From positions 30,834 to 94,833 of the forward strand of contig CAJUSF010000035.1 of NCBI GenBank assembly GCA_910588945.1: a stretch of 64,000 bases of DNA. The letters run 5' to 3'. Below the pieces are notes generated by a model. The model made no database searches, was not told the DNA's origin, and saw only the letters and a list, made by a program, of their open reading frames with translations. The DNA comes from an uncultured Eggerthellaceae bacterium. GTDB taxonomy: Bacteria; Actinomycetota; Coriobacteriia; Coriobacteriales; Eggerthellaceae. A program made the position numbers and the translations under genes. Shown in pieces: positions 1-9,242 of this stretch (the stretch's first letter is position 1; every line of letters starts with the position of its first letter).

Positions 1-1107
1 CACCGCACAACGTCTAGTCTGCGTGACAGGACGCTCCGCCATGCAAACAAAGCAGCGAAGACAATGGATGATGTCATCACCTTTGTTGGCCATGACTTTG
101 TTCGGGATCTCAGGATCTGCCAGAAGGCCTCTTGCCATAGCGACAAGATCAGCTTTTCCAGACGCGATGATCTCCTCCATCTGGTCCGGATCGCTCAAGC
201 CCCCGATGCAAGCGACAGGAACGCTCACATGCTTCTTTATCTCTTCAGCAAGATGGACGTTTACACCGTGCTCGCGAAACATTGATGGATGGGTGATCGA
301 GAATCCGAATTGATATGAACCTGCAGAGACATGGATGATATCTACATATTCCTCAAGTTCCTGCGCGATTCTGACACCCTCATCGATATCGTATCCTCCA
401 TCGAAAAGTTCCGATCCGCTCATGCGAAGCTCTATGGGAAAACCAGCTCCGACCTCCTCGCGAACAGCTTTGAGAATGCGCTTGGCAAGCAATGTTCTTC
501 CCTTAAGCGAGCCGCCATACTCATCATCTCTCTTGTTGAAATACGGCGATAGAAACTGATTTATGAGCCACCCGTGTCCCGCATGCACCATGACCATCTG
601 AAATCCAGCACGCTTCGCAAGAGCAGCTGCGTTCGCATACGCCGAGACGATATCATCGATCTGCGAGGTCTCAAGCGCTTTCACCGGTATACCATCCGGA
701 CGAATCCCATCGCTTGGCCCCCACTGACAAAGCGAGCCTTTCTTATTCTTATCCACCATGTAAGTGCCCGCATACTGCCCCGAATGAGACAACTCGATCG
801 AAGCTATAGCACCATGCCTTTTGATCGCATCCGCCACATACGCGAAAGATCCCAGCTGACCGGGAACGCAAAGCGAAAGATGTAGCATTTGCGAGCCGTC
901 GGTCTCGGGATGCACGACAAGTTCGCTCACAGTGACAACAGCAGCGCCTCCTTTTGCGCGCGCTTCGTAGAATCCGAGCGTCCGCAGACCGGGGCTTCCT
1001 TCAGCAGTGATATCGGTGGCACCCATCGGGGCAGAGCAGATCCTGTTTCGCAGCATCAAGGCTCCGACGCGTAGCGGTTTGCAAAGGTTGGGGTAGTCGC
1101 GCTTCAT
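1..1107 (-). CDS. NADH:flavin oxidoreductase / enoate-reductase-like protein, C-terminus cut by window edge
   Basis: The minus strand is open from an ATG at 1107 to base 1, giving 369 codons with no stop, so the gene continues outside the window. It has the Old Yellow Enzyme barrel signature HAGHGWLINQFLSP (residues 175-188) followed by NKRDDEYGGS. Cysteines at 349, 352, 355 and 367 form the 4Fe-4S set of the 2,4-dienoyl-CoA reductase / enoate reductase / BaiCD-BaiH subfamily. Members normally have a further FAD/NAD(P)H domain of about 300 residues, which would lie beyond the edge. An AGGAG stands just before the ATG. It is probably a reductase of an unsaturated acid, enone or acyl-CoA; the substrate cannot be read from sequence. 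It lies downstream of leuA, separated by a hairpin. Confidence 0.85.
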   Translation of the reverse strand, partial: MKRDYPNLCKPLRVGALMLRNRICSAPMGATDITAEGSPGLRTLGFYEARAKGGAAVVTVSELVVHPETDGSQMLHLSLCVPGQLGSFAYVADAIKRHGAIASIELSHSGQYAGTYMVDKNKKGSLCQWGPSDGIRPDGIPVKALETSQIDDIVSAYANAAALAKRAGFQMVMVHAGHGWLINQFLSPYFNKRDDEYGGSLKGRTLLAKRILKAVREEVGAGFPIELRMSGSELFDGGYDIDEGVRIAQELEEYVDIIHVSAGSYQFGFSITHPSMFREHGVNVHLAEEIKKHVSVPVACIGGLSDPDQMEEIIASGKADLVAMARGLLADPEIPNKVMANKGDDIIHCLRCFVCMAERPVTQTRRCAV

Positions 1108-1148
1108 GTCATTCTCCTAGCATCCGGTTTCGCATCCATATGCGCAAA

Positions 1149-1184
1149 GGCCCGCCTTAGAGATCTTAGATTTCAAGACGGGCC
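1149..1184 (-). terminator. Hairpin terminator after leuA
   Basis: GGCCCGCCTT (1149-1158) and AAGACGGGCC (1175-1184) form a 10-bp stem with one mismatch. It lies between leuA and the flavin oxidoreductase. The minus-strand T-tract that follows is short (TTTGCG), so termination may be partial. Confidence 0.55.
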
Positions 1185-1205
1185 CTCCTTTGTTCGTTGA
1201 GGTCG

Positions 1206-2735
1206 TTATGCTGAAGCTATGTTATCGGACAGCAATCTGTTAAGAGCATTGATATAGGCTTTTGTGGATGAAACGATTATATCGCCGTCGGCTCCTCTGC
1301 CGGTATAGACGCGACCGTCCTCAGCCTTGACACGAACGGTGACCTCACCCAGAGCGTCGATACCACGCGTGACCGACTGCACGGAATACTCGGAAAGATC
1401 ATTCTCGATATCGATGACCTGATTGACAGCCTTATACACCGCATCGACCGGGCCTGTGCCCCAATCGCAGACGGTACGAACCTCGCCATCCATGCATCTC
1501 ATAGTAAGGGTAGCTGTCGGCTTTAATGGGAACCCACAGCTTATCTGAACGGACTCAAGCGAATATAAGGCGTTGCTCTCACGATCGCGCTCGTTCACAA
1601 GAGACTCGAGATCCTCGTCGTAGACCTCTTTCTTCTTATCCGCAAGGTTCAAGAACGCCTCGTACAGTTGATCGAGCTTCTCGGAATCAAATTCATATCC
1701 GAGCTCCTCAAGGCGATGTTTCAATGCCGCATGACCGCTTCTAGCAGTGAGCACGATCTGACTTTGCCCAGCGCCAACCTCAGCCGGGTCGATGATCTCA
1801 TATGTGTCGCGCTTTTTAAGAACGCCATCTTGATGGATGCCTGATGAATGTGCGAATGCGTTTGCGCCGACGATCGCCTTGTTCGCCTGTACATTCATTC
1901 CGGTGATCGACGAGACCAGACGTGATGCCTTGATGAACTCCCTTGTATTGATGTCCGTATGCGCATCCAGATCCTCCGGATGCATCTTGATACCCATCAC
2001 GACTTCTTCCATAGCGGTGTTACCAGCACGCTCACCGAGTCCATTGATGGTGCACTCGATCTGACGCGCTCCGTTTTTAACGCCTGAAAGCGCAAGGGCC
2101 GTCGCCATACCCAAATCGTTGTGACAGTGAACCGCAATGGTGACATTCTCAATACCTTTGACGTTGTCCACTAGATACTTGATCCTACGCCCGAACTCAT
2201 CAGGAAGCGAATAGCCTGTGGTATCCGGGATGTTCACGACGCTTGCGCCCGCATCCACGACAGCCTGGATCATCTTTACCAAAAAATCATAGTCAGAACG
2301 ACCTGCATCCTCAGCGTAGAACTGCACATCATCCACATAGTTTCTAGCGCATTTGACAGCCTTCACAGCGCGCTCTATTGCCTCGTCTCCGCTGATACGA
2401 AGCTTGTCTCTTAAATGCGATTCAGAAACGCCAATACCAGTATGGATACGTGGGCGCTTGGCGAACTTGAGTGCATCGGCTGCAACAACAATATCCTTTT
2501 CTATAGCACGCGTTAGCGCACAGACCACAGCATCATCGCCTGCAAGCTCAGAGATCCTTCGAACGCTCTCAAAATCACCGGGGCTTGAAATAGGGAATCC
2601 CGCCTCGATAACATCTACATTGAGCCTGAGCAACTCGCGAGCAATAACGAGCTTCTCCTCTGTATTCATCGAAGCGCCCGGCGATTGTTCACCATCACGC
2701 AATGTAGTATCGAAGATGTCGATCTTTCGAGTCAT
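1206..2735 (-). CDS. leuA: 2-isopropylmalate synthase
   Basis: This enzyme condenses acetyl-CoA with 2-ketoisovalerate, the first step of leucine synthesis. The N-terminal DTTLRDGEQSPG motif is the metal-binding start of the TIM-barrel DRE-metallolyase family, and HCHNDLG supplies the metal-binding histidines. The last ~140 residues look like the LeuA allosteric dimer domain that binds leucine, and the end (GRGADGDIIVSSTKAYINALN) is typical. At 509 residues the length is normal. It lies 71 bp after serA on the same strand and follows the ilv genes, so the leucine branch sits next to the source of its 2-ketoisovalerate. leuCD and leuB are not in the window. Confidence 0.97.
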   Translation of the reverse strand: MTRKIDIFDTTLRDGEQSPGASMNTEEKLVIARELLRLNVDVIEAGFPISSPGDFESVRRISELAGDDAVVCALTRAIEKDIVVAADALKFAKRPRIHTGIGVSESHLRDKLRISGDEAIERAVKAVKCARNYVDDVQFYAEDAGRSDYDFLVKMIQAVVDAGASVVNIPDTTGYSLPDEFGRRIKYLVDNVKGIENVTIAVHCHNDLGMATALALSGVKNGARQIECTINGLGERAGNTAMEEVVMGIKMHPEDLDAHTDINTREFIKASRLVSSITGMNVQANKAIVGANAFAHSSGIHQDGVLKKRDTYEIIDPAEVGAGQSQIVLTARSGHAALKHRLEELGYEFDSEKLDQLYEAFLNLADKKKEVYDEDLESLVNERDRESNALYSLESVQISCGFPLKPTATLTMRCMDGEVRTVCDWGTGPVDAVYKAVNQVIDIENDLSEYSVQSVTRGIDALGEVTVRVKAEDGRVYTGRGADGDIIVSSTKAYINALNRLLSDNIASA

Positions 2736-2806
2736 AGCCTACGCACCTTTCGTATCCGTGACACCGTCTTGCCGCCCCGATCAGAGGCGGATTGCTGTCA
2801 AACATT

Positions 2807-4384
2807 CTACAGGTTTATATTCCACACGTTCTTAAGATCGATGCTATTTCTGAGAGTCTCAATAACATCGTCATTTACATCGCCCTCTACATTCATATAT
2901 ACAAGGGCGCATTTCTCTTCGGGTTTGTTACCGATCTGCATGGTGGTGATGTTTATCCCAGCATCGCCTAGGATCTTGCCAATCACGCCGATACGACCGG
3001 GTCCGTCGACGTATTCGAATATCAACGAATGCTTCGCGGGCGTGATGTCGATCTTGTAACCTAGGATGGAGATGATCCTCGAGAGGCGATCAACACCATA
3101 AAGCGTAGATGCTATCTCCACATCATCTGCCTTGATGCGCACAGCGCTCGCATATTCGCCGGCGTTGTCCTTTGTCGATGTTACGGTTTTAATACCATGC
3201 CTTGATGCAAGCGATACAGCGTCTCCACCGTCTGCGGGACATACTTGCTTATAAGCGATCAGACCACTGATCGCACCAGCGATAAGCGGATCGGCACCCT
3301 CATCTGACATATCGCCCTCAAGAACGATCTCGAGTCGCTTCGGGACACGCCCCAAGATCTCATGTATGATACGCCCCATCATCTTGCATGCTGGAATGTA
3401 TGGACGAATCCTATCGATCACCTCAGGCGGCAGACTGGTTGCATTGATCGCAGTCGGTACGATGGAACCCTCGAGTCCTGCCCAGATGTACTCGGCGATC
3501 TGGCATCCCGCGTTGATCTGCGCCTCTTTCGTGACCGCACTGATATGAGGCGTGAGAATCACGTTATCTAGCTCATGAAGCGGCGATGACGTGCACGGTT
3601 CTTCCTCGAAGATATCTATAGCTGCCGCAGCTATCTTCCCAGCCGCCACAAAATCAGCAAGCGAATCGACATCATATATTCCGCCTCTTGCAGAATTGAT
3701 GAGGATCACGCCGTTTTTCATAGCAGCGAATTCCTTCGCAGTGAACATCCCTAAAGTATCGGAGGTTCTAGGCAGATGAACGGTGATGATATCAGCCTCT
3801 TTGATGACATCGTTCATATCTTCGTACAGCTCGACATCAAGCTCACCTGCACGCTCAGGCGAGCAATACGGATCATAGGCGATAAGTCTCATACCGAACG
3901 CGGCAGCCCGTGTAGCAACAGCACTTCCCACCCTACCAAGACCGAAGATGGCAAGCGTCTTGCCGTAAAGCTCGATGCCTTGAAATTCATGGCGCTCCCA
4001 CTTTCCTGCGTGCATGGACTCGTTCGCCTGCGCAACATGCCTTGCCGCTGCCAGCATCAACGCCATCGTGTGCTCAGCCGCCGAGATGATGTTTGAGGTC
4101 GGCGCATTACATACGATCACACCATGCTCGGCCGCAGCATCGAGATCGATGTTGTCGACCGTAACGCCAGCACGGCCGATGATCTTGAGGTTTTTCGCCG
4201 CATCTAGCAATCTTGATGTGATCTTGGTTGCAGACCTGATCACAAGCGCATCATAAGGCTCGATGATATCGATGAGCGCATCTTCTGTGAGGTCAAGCCT
4301 CACATCCACGTTATAGCCTTTCGAGGTTATTGCATCGATGCCTTCTTGGGCGATCCTCTCCGTGATGAGAACCTTCGCTGGCAT
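2807..4384 (-). CDS. serA: D-3-phosphoglycerate dehydrogenase
   Basis: This NAD-dependent enzyme oxidises 3-phosphoglycerate to 3-phosphohydroxypyruvate, the entry to serine synthesis. The 525 residues match the long actinobacterial and bacillar form. It has a Rossmann motif GLGRVGSAVATRAAAFG, catalytic-region signatures INSARGG and TPHISAVTKEAQ, an intervening regulatory domain, and a C-terminal ACT domain (GPGRIGVIGKILGDAGINIT) that usually binds serine. It lies just after serC, giving the first two steps of the pathway together; serB is not seen here. RBS AGGAGG is a few bases before the ATG. Confidence 0.97.
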   Translation of the reverse strand: MPAKVLITERIAQEGIDAITSKGYNVDVRLDLTEDALIDIIEPYDALVIRSATKITSRLLDAAKNLKIIGRAGVTVDNIDLDAAAEHGVIVCNAPTSNIISAAEHTMALMLAAARHVAQANESMHAGKWERHEFQGIELYGKTLAIFGLGRVGSAVATRAAAFGMRLIAYDPYCSPERAGELDVELYEDMNDVIKEADIITVHLPRTSDTLGMFTAKEFAAMKNGVILINSARGGIYDVDSLADFVAAGKIAAAAIDIFEEEPCTSSPLHELDNVILTPHISAVTKEAQINAGCQIAEYIWAGLEGSIVPTAINATSLPPEVIDRIRPYIPACKMMGRIIHEILGRVPKRLEIVLEGDMSDEGADPLIAGAISGLIAYKQVCPADGGDAVSLASRHGIKTVTSTKDNAGEYASAVRIKADDVEIASTLYGVDRLSRIISILGYKIDITPAKHSLIFEYVDGPGRIGVIGKILGDAGINITTMQIGNKPEEKCALVYMNVEGDVNDDVIETLRNSIDLKNVWNINL

Positions 4385-4410
4385 TTATCCTCCTTGGATC
4401 TTTTAGCGAT

Positions 4411-4438
4411 GCAATGCCTGCAAAGCATCAGGCATTGC
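4411..4438 (-). other. Perfect inverted repeat between serC and serA
   Basis: GCAATGCCTG (4411-4420) and CAGGCATTGC (4429-4438) form a perfect 10-bp stem with an 8-nt loop in the 88-bp serC-serA gap. No U-tract follows on the minus strand, so it is a weak terminator candidate. An RNA-stability or processing hairpin is equally possible. Confidence 0.5.
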
Positions 4439-4472
4439 GAAATGTCAGAGAACGCCTTGTGTTCTTCGTTAT

Positions 4473-5555
4473 TTATGCATGCGCCTTCTCAAATGATTCC
4501 ATGAACTCGACGAGCGCCTCAACACCCGCCTTCGGCATGGCGTTGTATATGCTCGCGCGCATACCGCCAACGCTGCGATGTCCCTTGATCGATTCGATGT
4601 TATGATCCTTCGCCTCAGAGACAAATAACGCATCAAGCTCGTCAGAGCCGGTGATGAACGGCACATTCATAAGGGAACGGCAATCCTTATCGGCTGTGCC
4701 TTTGAAAAGCTTAGACGAATCGAGATAGTCATAAAGAATTGCAGCCTTGTCGATATTGCGCTGCTTCATTACATCAAGACCACCCATGTTCTTCAGCCAT
4801 TTGAATACGAGGCCACAGATGTAGATACCCCAGCAAGGAGGCGTGTTTGATAAGCTCTTTGCCTCAGACTGAGTGATGTAGCGCATGATGGTCGGCGTCT
4901 GCGGATTCACATCCTCGCGGATCAGGTCATCGCGAATGATGACTATGACCACACCAGCAGGACCAACGTTTTTCTGAACGCCGCCGTAGATGATCCCATA
5001 ATCAGATACATTCATTGGCTCAGAGAGAAACATCGAGGACACATCGCTCACAAGAGGAATGTTGCCAGTTGAGGGCAGCTTTGGATACTTCGTCCCGTAG
5101 ATGGTCTCGTTTTGGCAGATGTATACATAATCAGCATCATCTGAGAACTTGAGTGAATCCACGTCGGGAACATAGGAGAAGTTCTTATCCTCCGAGCTCG
5201 CAATAAGACGCGCATCGCCGTAGAGCTTAGCCTCTTTGTAAGCCTTCTTCGACCAAGAGCCAGAAACGATGTAATCAGCAACACCGTTTTTCATAAGGTT
5301 CATCGGAATAGCAGCGAATTGCTGCGTGGCACCGCCTTGCAAAAAGAGCACATGATAGTTCGAAGGGATGTTCATAAGCTCGCGAAGATCAGCCTCAGCT
5401 GTCTCGATTATGCCCGCGAAAGCCTTCGAGCGATGGCTCATCTCCATGACAGACATTCCGGTGCCGTCATAGTCAAGCATCCCTGCCTGAGCCTCTTTGA
5501 GCACCTCTTCGGGCAATACTGCAGGACCTGCAGAAAAATTGAAAACACGTGACAT
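4473..5555 (-). CDS. serC: Phosphoserine aminotransferase
   Basis: This PLP enzyme transaminates 3-phosphohydroxypyruvate to phosphoserine with glutamate. The N-terminus NFSAGPAVLPEEVL is diagnostic of SerC, and the PLP-lysine region YGGVQKNVGPAGVVIV is present. The C-terminal GHRSVGGMRASIYNAMP closes the active site. At 360 residues it is full length. It is upstream of serA on the same strand. A 165-bp gap separates it from ilvC, so it may have its own promoter, although no convincing one was found. Confidence 0.97.
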   Translation of the reverse strand: MSRVFNFSAGPAVLPEEVLKEAQAGMLDYDGTGMSVMEMSHRSKAFAGIIETAEADLRELMNIPSNYHVLFLQGGATQQFAAIPMNLMKNGVADYIVSGSWSKKAYKEAKLYGDARLIASSEDKNFSYVPDVDSLKFSDDADYVYICQNETIYGTKYPKLPSTGNIPLVSDVSSMFLSEPMNVSDYGIIYGGVQKNVGPAGVVIVIIRDDLIREDVNPQTPTIMRYITQSEAKSLSNTPPCWGIYICGLVFKWLKNMGGLDVMKQRNIDKAAILYDYLDSSKLFKGTADKDCRSLMNVPFITGSDELDALFVSEAKDHNIESIKGHRSVGGMRASIYNAMPKAGVEALVEFMESFEKAHA

Positions 5556-5720
5556 CTTGCTGATCTCCTTCTTGAGCTAGTGCACTCATCGGTATTGACT
5601 ATGGATATTCTAATACTGTTGACGCTTGGTCGCACTTCGGATTCCACGATAGGCCCCCTAAGTGATGCGCCTGTGCCACGCAGCGTCGATTAAGCTGCGA
5701 TCACCTCCGATGACGCTGGA

Positions 5721-6713
5721 TCAGGAGATCCAAGAGAACATCCCGCGGATCTTTTCACCTGTCTTTTCGATCTCATGGTCATTGATCGCCTCACGCTGCT
5801 CGATCAACCATTTGTGACCGCACTTGCAATCGTTGACGAATTCCTCAGCGAAGCTTCCATCCTGGATGCGAGCCAAGATCTCACGCATGGCCTCACGGCT
5901 CTGCTCGTTGATGACCTTCGGTCCGGCGTAATACTCGCCATACTCAGCGGTATTGGAGATGGAATAGTTCATGAAATGTATTCCGCTTTCATACATGAGA
6001 TCCACGATCATCTTCATCTCGTGATAGCACTCGAAATAGGCAAGCTCGGGCGGATATCCCGCATCCACGAGTGTTTCAAATCCCGCCTTCACAAGCTCAA
6101 CGAGACCGCCACAGAGGACCGCCTGCTCACCGAACAGATCCTCTTCGGTCTCTTCCTTAAACGTTGCCTTGATAACACCCGCGCGCGCTCCGCCTACACC
6201 CCAGGCATACGACAGCGCCACATCCCAAGCATCTCCTGTCGCGTCCTGAGCTACGCAAATCAGATCGGGAACACCAGAGCCCTCCGTATACTGACGACGC
6301 ACGATATGGCCCGGGCCCTTCGGCGCGCACATGATAACGTTAACGTCCTCTGGCGGCGTGATGTAGCCATAATGGATGTTGAATCCATGAGCAAATGCGA
6401 GCGTATCGCCAGCGTTGAGGTTCGGTGCAATGTATTGTTCATAGATCTCAGGCTGAAGCTCGTCAGGAACGAGGATCATAATAAGATCAGCCTCGGCTGC
6501 CGCGCTTGCCATGTCCACAACCTTCAGACCAGCCTCTCTGGCCGCCTCGATGGACTTCGAACCCTCGCGAAGGCCTACTCGCACATCGCATCCGGAATCC
6601 TTGAGGTTGAGCGCATGGGCATGGCCTTGGCTACCGTATCCGATGACGGCGATCTTCTTGTTCTTGATGATCTCGGGGTTACAATCCTGCTCGTAGTAGA
6701 TAGTTACTGCCAT
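5721..6713 (-). CDS. ilvC: Ketol-acid reductoisomerase
   Basis: This enzyme isomerises and reduces acetolactate or acetohydroxybutyrate in valine and isoleucine synthesis. It is a class I (short, ~330 residue) enzyme with nucleotide loop GYGSQGHAHALNLKDSG, the CAPKGPGHIVRRQY motif, and the knotted C-terminal domain starting near DLFGEQAVLCGG. Two adjacent ATGs exist (6716 and 6713). The second is preferred because AAGGAG is then 5 nt upstream, while the first overlaps the ilvN stop codon. It is translationally coupled to ilvN in the ilvDBNC operon. Confidence 0.97.
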   Translation of the reverse strand: MAVTIYYEQDCNPEIIKNKKIAVIGYGSQGHAHALNLKDSGCDVRVGLREGSKSIEAAREAGLKVVDMASAAAEADLIMILVPDELQPEIYEQYIAPNLNAGDTLAFAHGFNIHYGYITPPEDVNVIMCAPKGPGHIVRRQYTEGSGVPDLICVAQDATGDAWDVALSYAWGVGGARAGVIKATFKEETEEDLFGEQAVLCGGLVELVKAGFETLVDAGYPPELAYFECYHEMKMIVDLMYESGIHFMNYSISNTAEYGEYYAGPKVINEQSREAMREILARIQDGSFAEEFVNDCKCGHKWLIEQREAINDHEIEKTGEKIRGMFSWIS

Positions 6714-6715
6714 CA

Positions 6716-7198
6716 TTACTCCTTCGAATTCCTAGACATGGCTATCTTGCCTGTTCTTACTACTTCTTTGATGCCATAGCTTCTGAACAGATCCTCTAGG
6801 CCTTTGAGTTTCTGTCCGTCTCCTGTGGCCTCTATGGTAAGAGATGTTCGACCCACATCAACTATCTTCGCGCGGAAGATATTAGCGATCTCGATGATCT
6901 CGTTACGCCTTTCCGGTGATGCGTTCACCTTGTAAAGAACGAGTTCGCGCTCTATGGCTCCCTCATCTGTCAAGTCTGTGATCTTGTGAACGCTTATAAG
7001 CTTGTGAAGCTGTTTGGTGATCTGCTCGTAGGCAACCTCATCCGCATTGACGATGGCAGTCACCCTTGACATCGTGGCGTCCTCGGTATGCCCAACAGAT
7101 AGTGATTCGATATTGAAACCGCGGCGCGAGATTAGACCTGTAACCCTAGACAAAACACCCGGCTTGTTCTCTACAAGGACAGAAAGCACATGTTTCAT
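6716..7198 (-). CDS. ilvN: Acetolactate synthase small (regulatory) subunit
   Basis: This is the regulatory subunit of acetohydroxyacid synthase, which carries valine feedback inhibition. The protein (160 residues) opens with KHVLSVLVENKPGVLSRV, the ACT domain of the IlvH/IlvN family, and ends with the ALS_ss_C region. The start at 7198 is chosen on homology; a longer open frame upstream overlaps ilvB and lacks family similarity. It begins 1 nt after the ilvB stop, with its SD (GAGGAGG) inside the last ilvB codons, so the two subunits are probably coupled in translation. Confidence 0.95.
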   Translation of the reverse strand: MKHVLSVLVENKPGVLSRVTGLISRRGFNIESLSVGHTEDATMSRVTAIVNADEVAYEQITKQLHKLISVHKITDLTDEGAIERELVLYKVNASPERRNEIIEIANIFRAKIVDVGRTSLTIEATGDGQKLKGLEDLFRSYGIKEVVRTGKIAMSRNSKE

Positions 7199-7199
7199 C

Positions 7200-9212
7200 T
7201 TAGCCCTCCTCCTCAACTTCGCTTTGTCCAACTCCGCTGAACTCAGAAACATACTCATCGCGCGAAGACAAGCGGGCACCTACATCGTCCGGATCGCTTT
7301 CCCATCTGCCCCCAAACTGTGCATCGATCGTGGCGCATGGCGATTTCACATCCGATGCTCCACCCGATATGGCTGGCATATCGGTCCTAACGGCGCCAAC
7401 AGCAACATCGATCGCTCCCATGATGTCATCGAGCGCCGCACCTGGGGCCACCATCGGATACACATTTTGCTCACGCGATATCACGACATCCAACAGATAC
7501 GGGCCGTCTGCGGCAAGCATCTCGCTTATTGCATCGGATACATCATCTGGATCGGAGATCCTTCTTCCCTGCCAGCCGTACGCCTCGGCAAGCTTCACAA
7601 AATCCGGTATTGGATCCAACAATGTCTGAGAATAGCGCTTGTCATAGAACAGCTTTTGCCATTGATGCACCATACCAAGACACCTGTTGTCCATGATGAG
7701 CACCTTCACAGAAACATTGTTTATCGCAGCCGTTGCCATCTCCTGCGAGTTCATCTGAAACGACCCGTCGCCTGCGATGCACACGACATTCTTATCAGGC
7801 TCAGCAATTGAAGCGCCGATGGCTGCCGGAAAACCGAATCCCATCGTGCCTAGACCTCCGCTAGAGAGAAATGTGCGCGGGCATTCGCGATCGATTATTT
7901 GATGCGCCCACATTTGATGTTGCCCCACCTCGGTAACGATGATGGATTGCGCTGGATCGAGCCTGTTGGACAGCTCCTTGAGAACGATCTCTGGAACTAT
8001 CTCATCTTCGTTGTCGCCCACGTTCGCATGATATAGCGGATAACGCGCCTTCCACTCGGCAATGAGCTTGATCCACTCCTTTGTCTTGGGCGAGGCCCCG
8101 TCTTTTCCAAGCTGCGACACCATGCCTGCAAGAACGCCTTTCAGATCCCCTACGATCGGCACCTGAGGCTCTCTGATCTTGCCTATCTCGGCCGGATCGA
8201 TGTCGATATGGACCACCTTCGCATTCGGCGCGAACTCCGACAAGCGCCCTGTAACTCTATCTGAGAACCGTGCGCCAGCAGCTATGATGAGATCGCTCTC
8301 GGTCATGGCGAGATTGGAGTATTTCGCCCCATGCATCCCAACGGGTCCCAGATTCAGCGGATGCGATGCAGGAAAAGCTCCTTTACCCATAAGAGTCGTC
8401 ACAACAGGAATCTGCATCATCTCCGCGAGCTCGATAAGCTCTGGCGTTGCAGATGAGATCGTGATACCGCCGCCTGCATAGATGATCGGGCGGCTCGCCT
8501 CTTCCAGCAGTCGGCATGCAGCGCGAATCTGCTTCGCATTTCCCCTGTATGTAGGCTTATACGATGCGATGTTCACCTCATCAGGATACTCGAACACCAT
8601 GCTTGCTCCGGCAAGATCGCTAGGGATATCGATTAGCACCGGACCGGGTCGACCCGTGCATGCGATATGAAATGCCTCGCGAAACGTCTGTGTAAGCTCA
8701 TCGGTGGATTGCAATAGAAACGAATGCTTCACGACTGGCATCGTGATTCCGACGATGTCGGATTCTTGGAACGAATCCGTACCGATGACTGCACGCGGCA
8801 CCTGTCCTGTGATAACAACCATTGGAACCGAGTCCATATACGCCGTTGCGATGCCTGTGACCGTGTTAGTCGCGCCCGGTCCACTGGTGACGATGACCAC
8901 ACCGGGCTTGCCTGTTGCACGCGCATATCCATCTGCCATATGCACAGCACCTTGCTCATGTCTGGCAAGTATATGGTGAAGCTGCTTCGAATCATAGAGC
9001 GCATCGTATATCTTGATGGCTTGGCCTCCGGGATAACCGAATACCGTGTCGACCCCTTCAGCCTCGAGAGAGGCGATCACGGCCTCGGCTCCGATCATCT
9101 CCTTGCCCTGCTTGTCGGTCGCCGAGCCAAGACCGCGCGGGGCACCGACACTGGCGGCGTTGCGTTTTGCTGCCTGCGCATCCGTATCGCTTTGCTTAAT
9201 CTTGTCTACCAC
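7200..9212 (-). CDS. ilvB: Acetolactate synthase large (catalytic) subunit, extended at both ends
   Basis: This ThDP- and FAD-dependent enzyme makes acetolactate and acetohydroxybutyrate. The core runs from about residue 39 to 595: GYPGGQAIKIYDAL, catalytic glutamate in RHEQGAVHMADGYARATG, and the ThDP motif GDGSFQMNSQE ending near NRCLGMVHQWQ. Unlike typical 560-residue enzymes it has about 38 extra N-terminal residues and an acidic, Ser/Asp-rich tail of about 75 residues after NVYPMVAPGAALDDIM. The GTG start at 9212 has AGGAGG 5 nt upstream, which supports the long N-terminus. It is the second gene of the ilvDBNC operon. Confidence 0.95.
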   Translation of the reverse strand: MVDKIKQSDTDAQAAKRNAASVGAPRGLGSATDKQGKEMIGAEAVIASLEAEGVDTVFGYPGGQAIKIYDALYDSKQLHHILARHEQGAVHMADGYARATGKPGVVIVTSGPGATNTVTGIATAYMDSVPMVVITGQVPRAVIGTDSFQESDIVGITMPVVKHSFLLQSTDELTQTFREAFHIACTGRPGPVLIDIPSDLAGASMVFEYPDEVNIASYKPTYRGNAKQIRAACRLLEEASRPIIYAGGGITISSATPELIELAEMMQIPVVTTLMGKGAFPASHPLNLGPVGMHGAKYSNLAMTESDLIIAAGARFSDRVTGRLSEFAPNAKVVHIDIDPAEIGKIREPQVPIVGDLKGVLAGMVSQLGKDGASPKTKEWIKLIAEWKARYPLYHANVGDNEDEIVPEIVLKELSNRLDPAQSIIVTEVGQHQMWAHQIIDRECPRTFLSSGGLGTMGFGFPAAIGASIAEPDKNVVCIAGDGSFQMNSQEMATAAINNVSVKVLIMDNRCLGMVHQWQKLFYDKRYSQTLLDPIPDFVKLAEAYGWQGRRISDPDDVSDAISEMLAADGPYLLDVVISREQNVYPMVAPGAALDDIMGAIDVAVGAVRTDMPAISGGASDVKSPCATIDAQFGGRWESDPDDVGARLSSRDEYVSEFSGVGQSEVEEEG

Positions 9213-9242
9213 GTATCCTCCTATACGAGATCTATGTTAGAT

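Noticed and set aside
5775..6779. 334-codon plus-strand open frame
   Set aside because: Antisense to ilvC and the end of ilvN; no recognisable domain.
7047..7811. 254-codon plus-strand open frame
   Set aside because: Antisense to ilvB and ilvN with no similarity to anything recognised.
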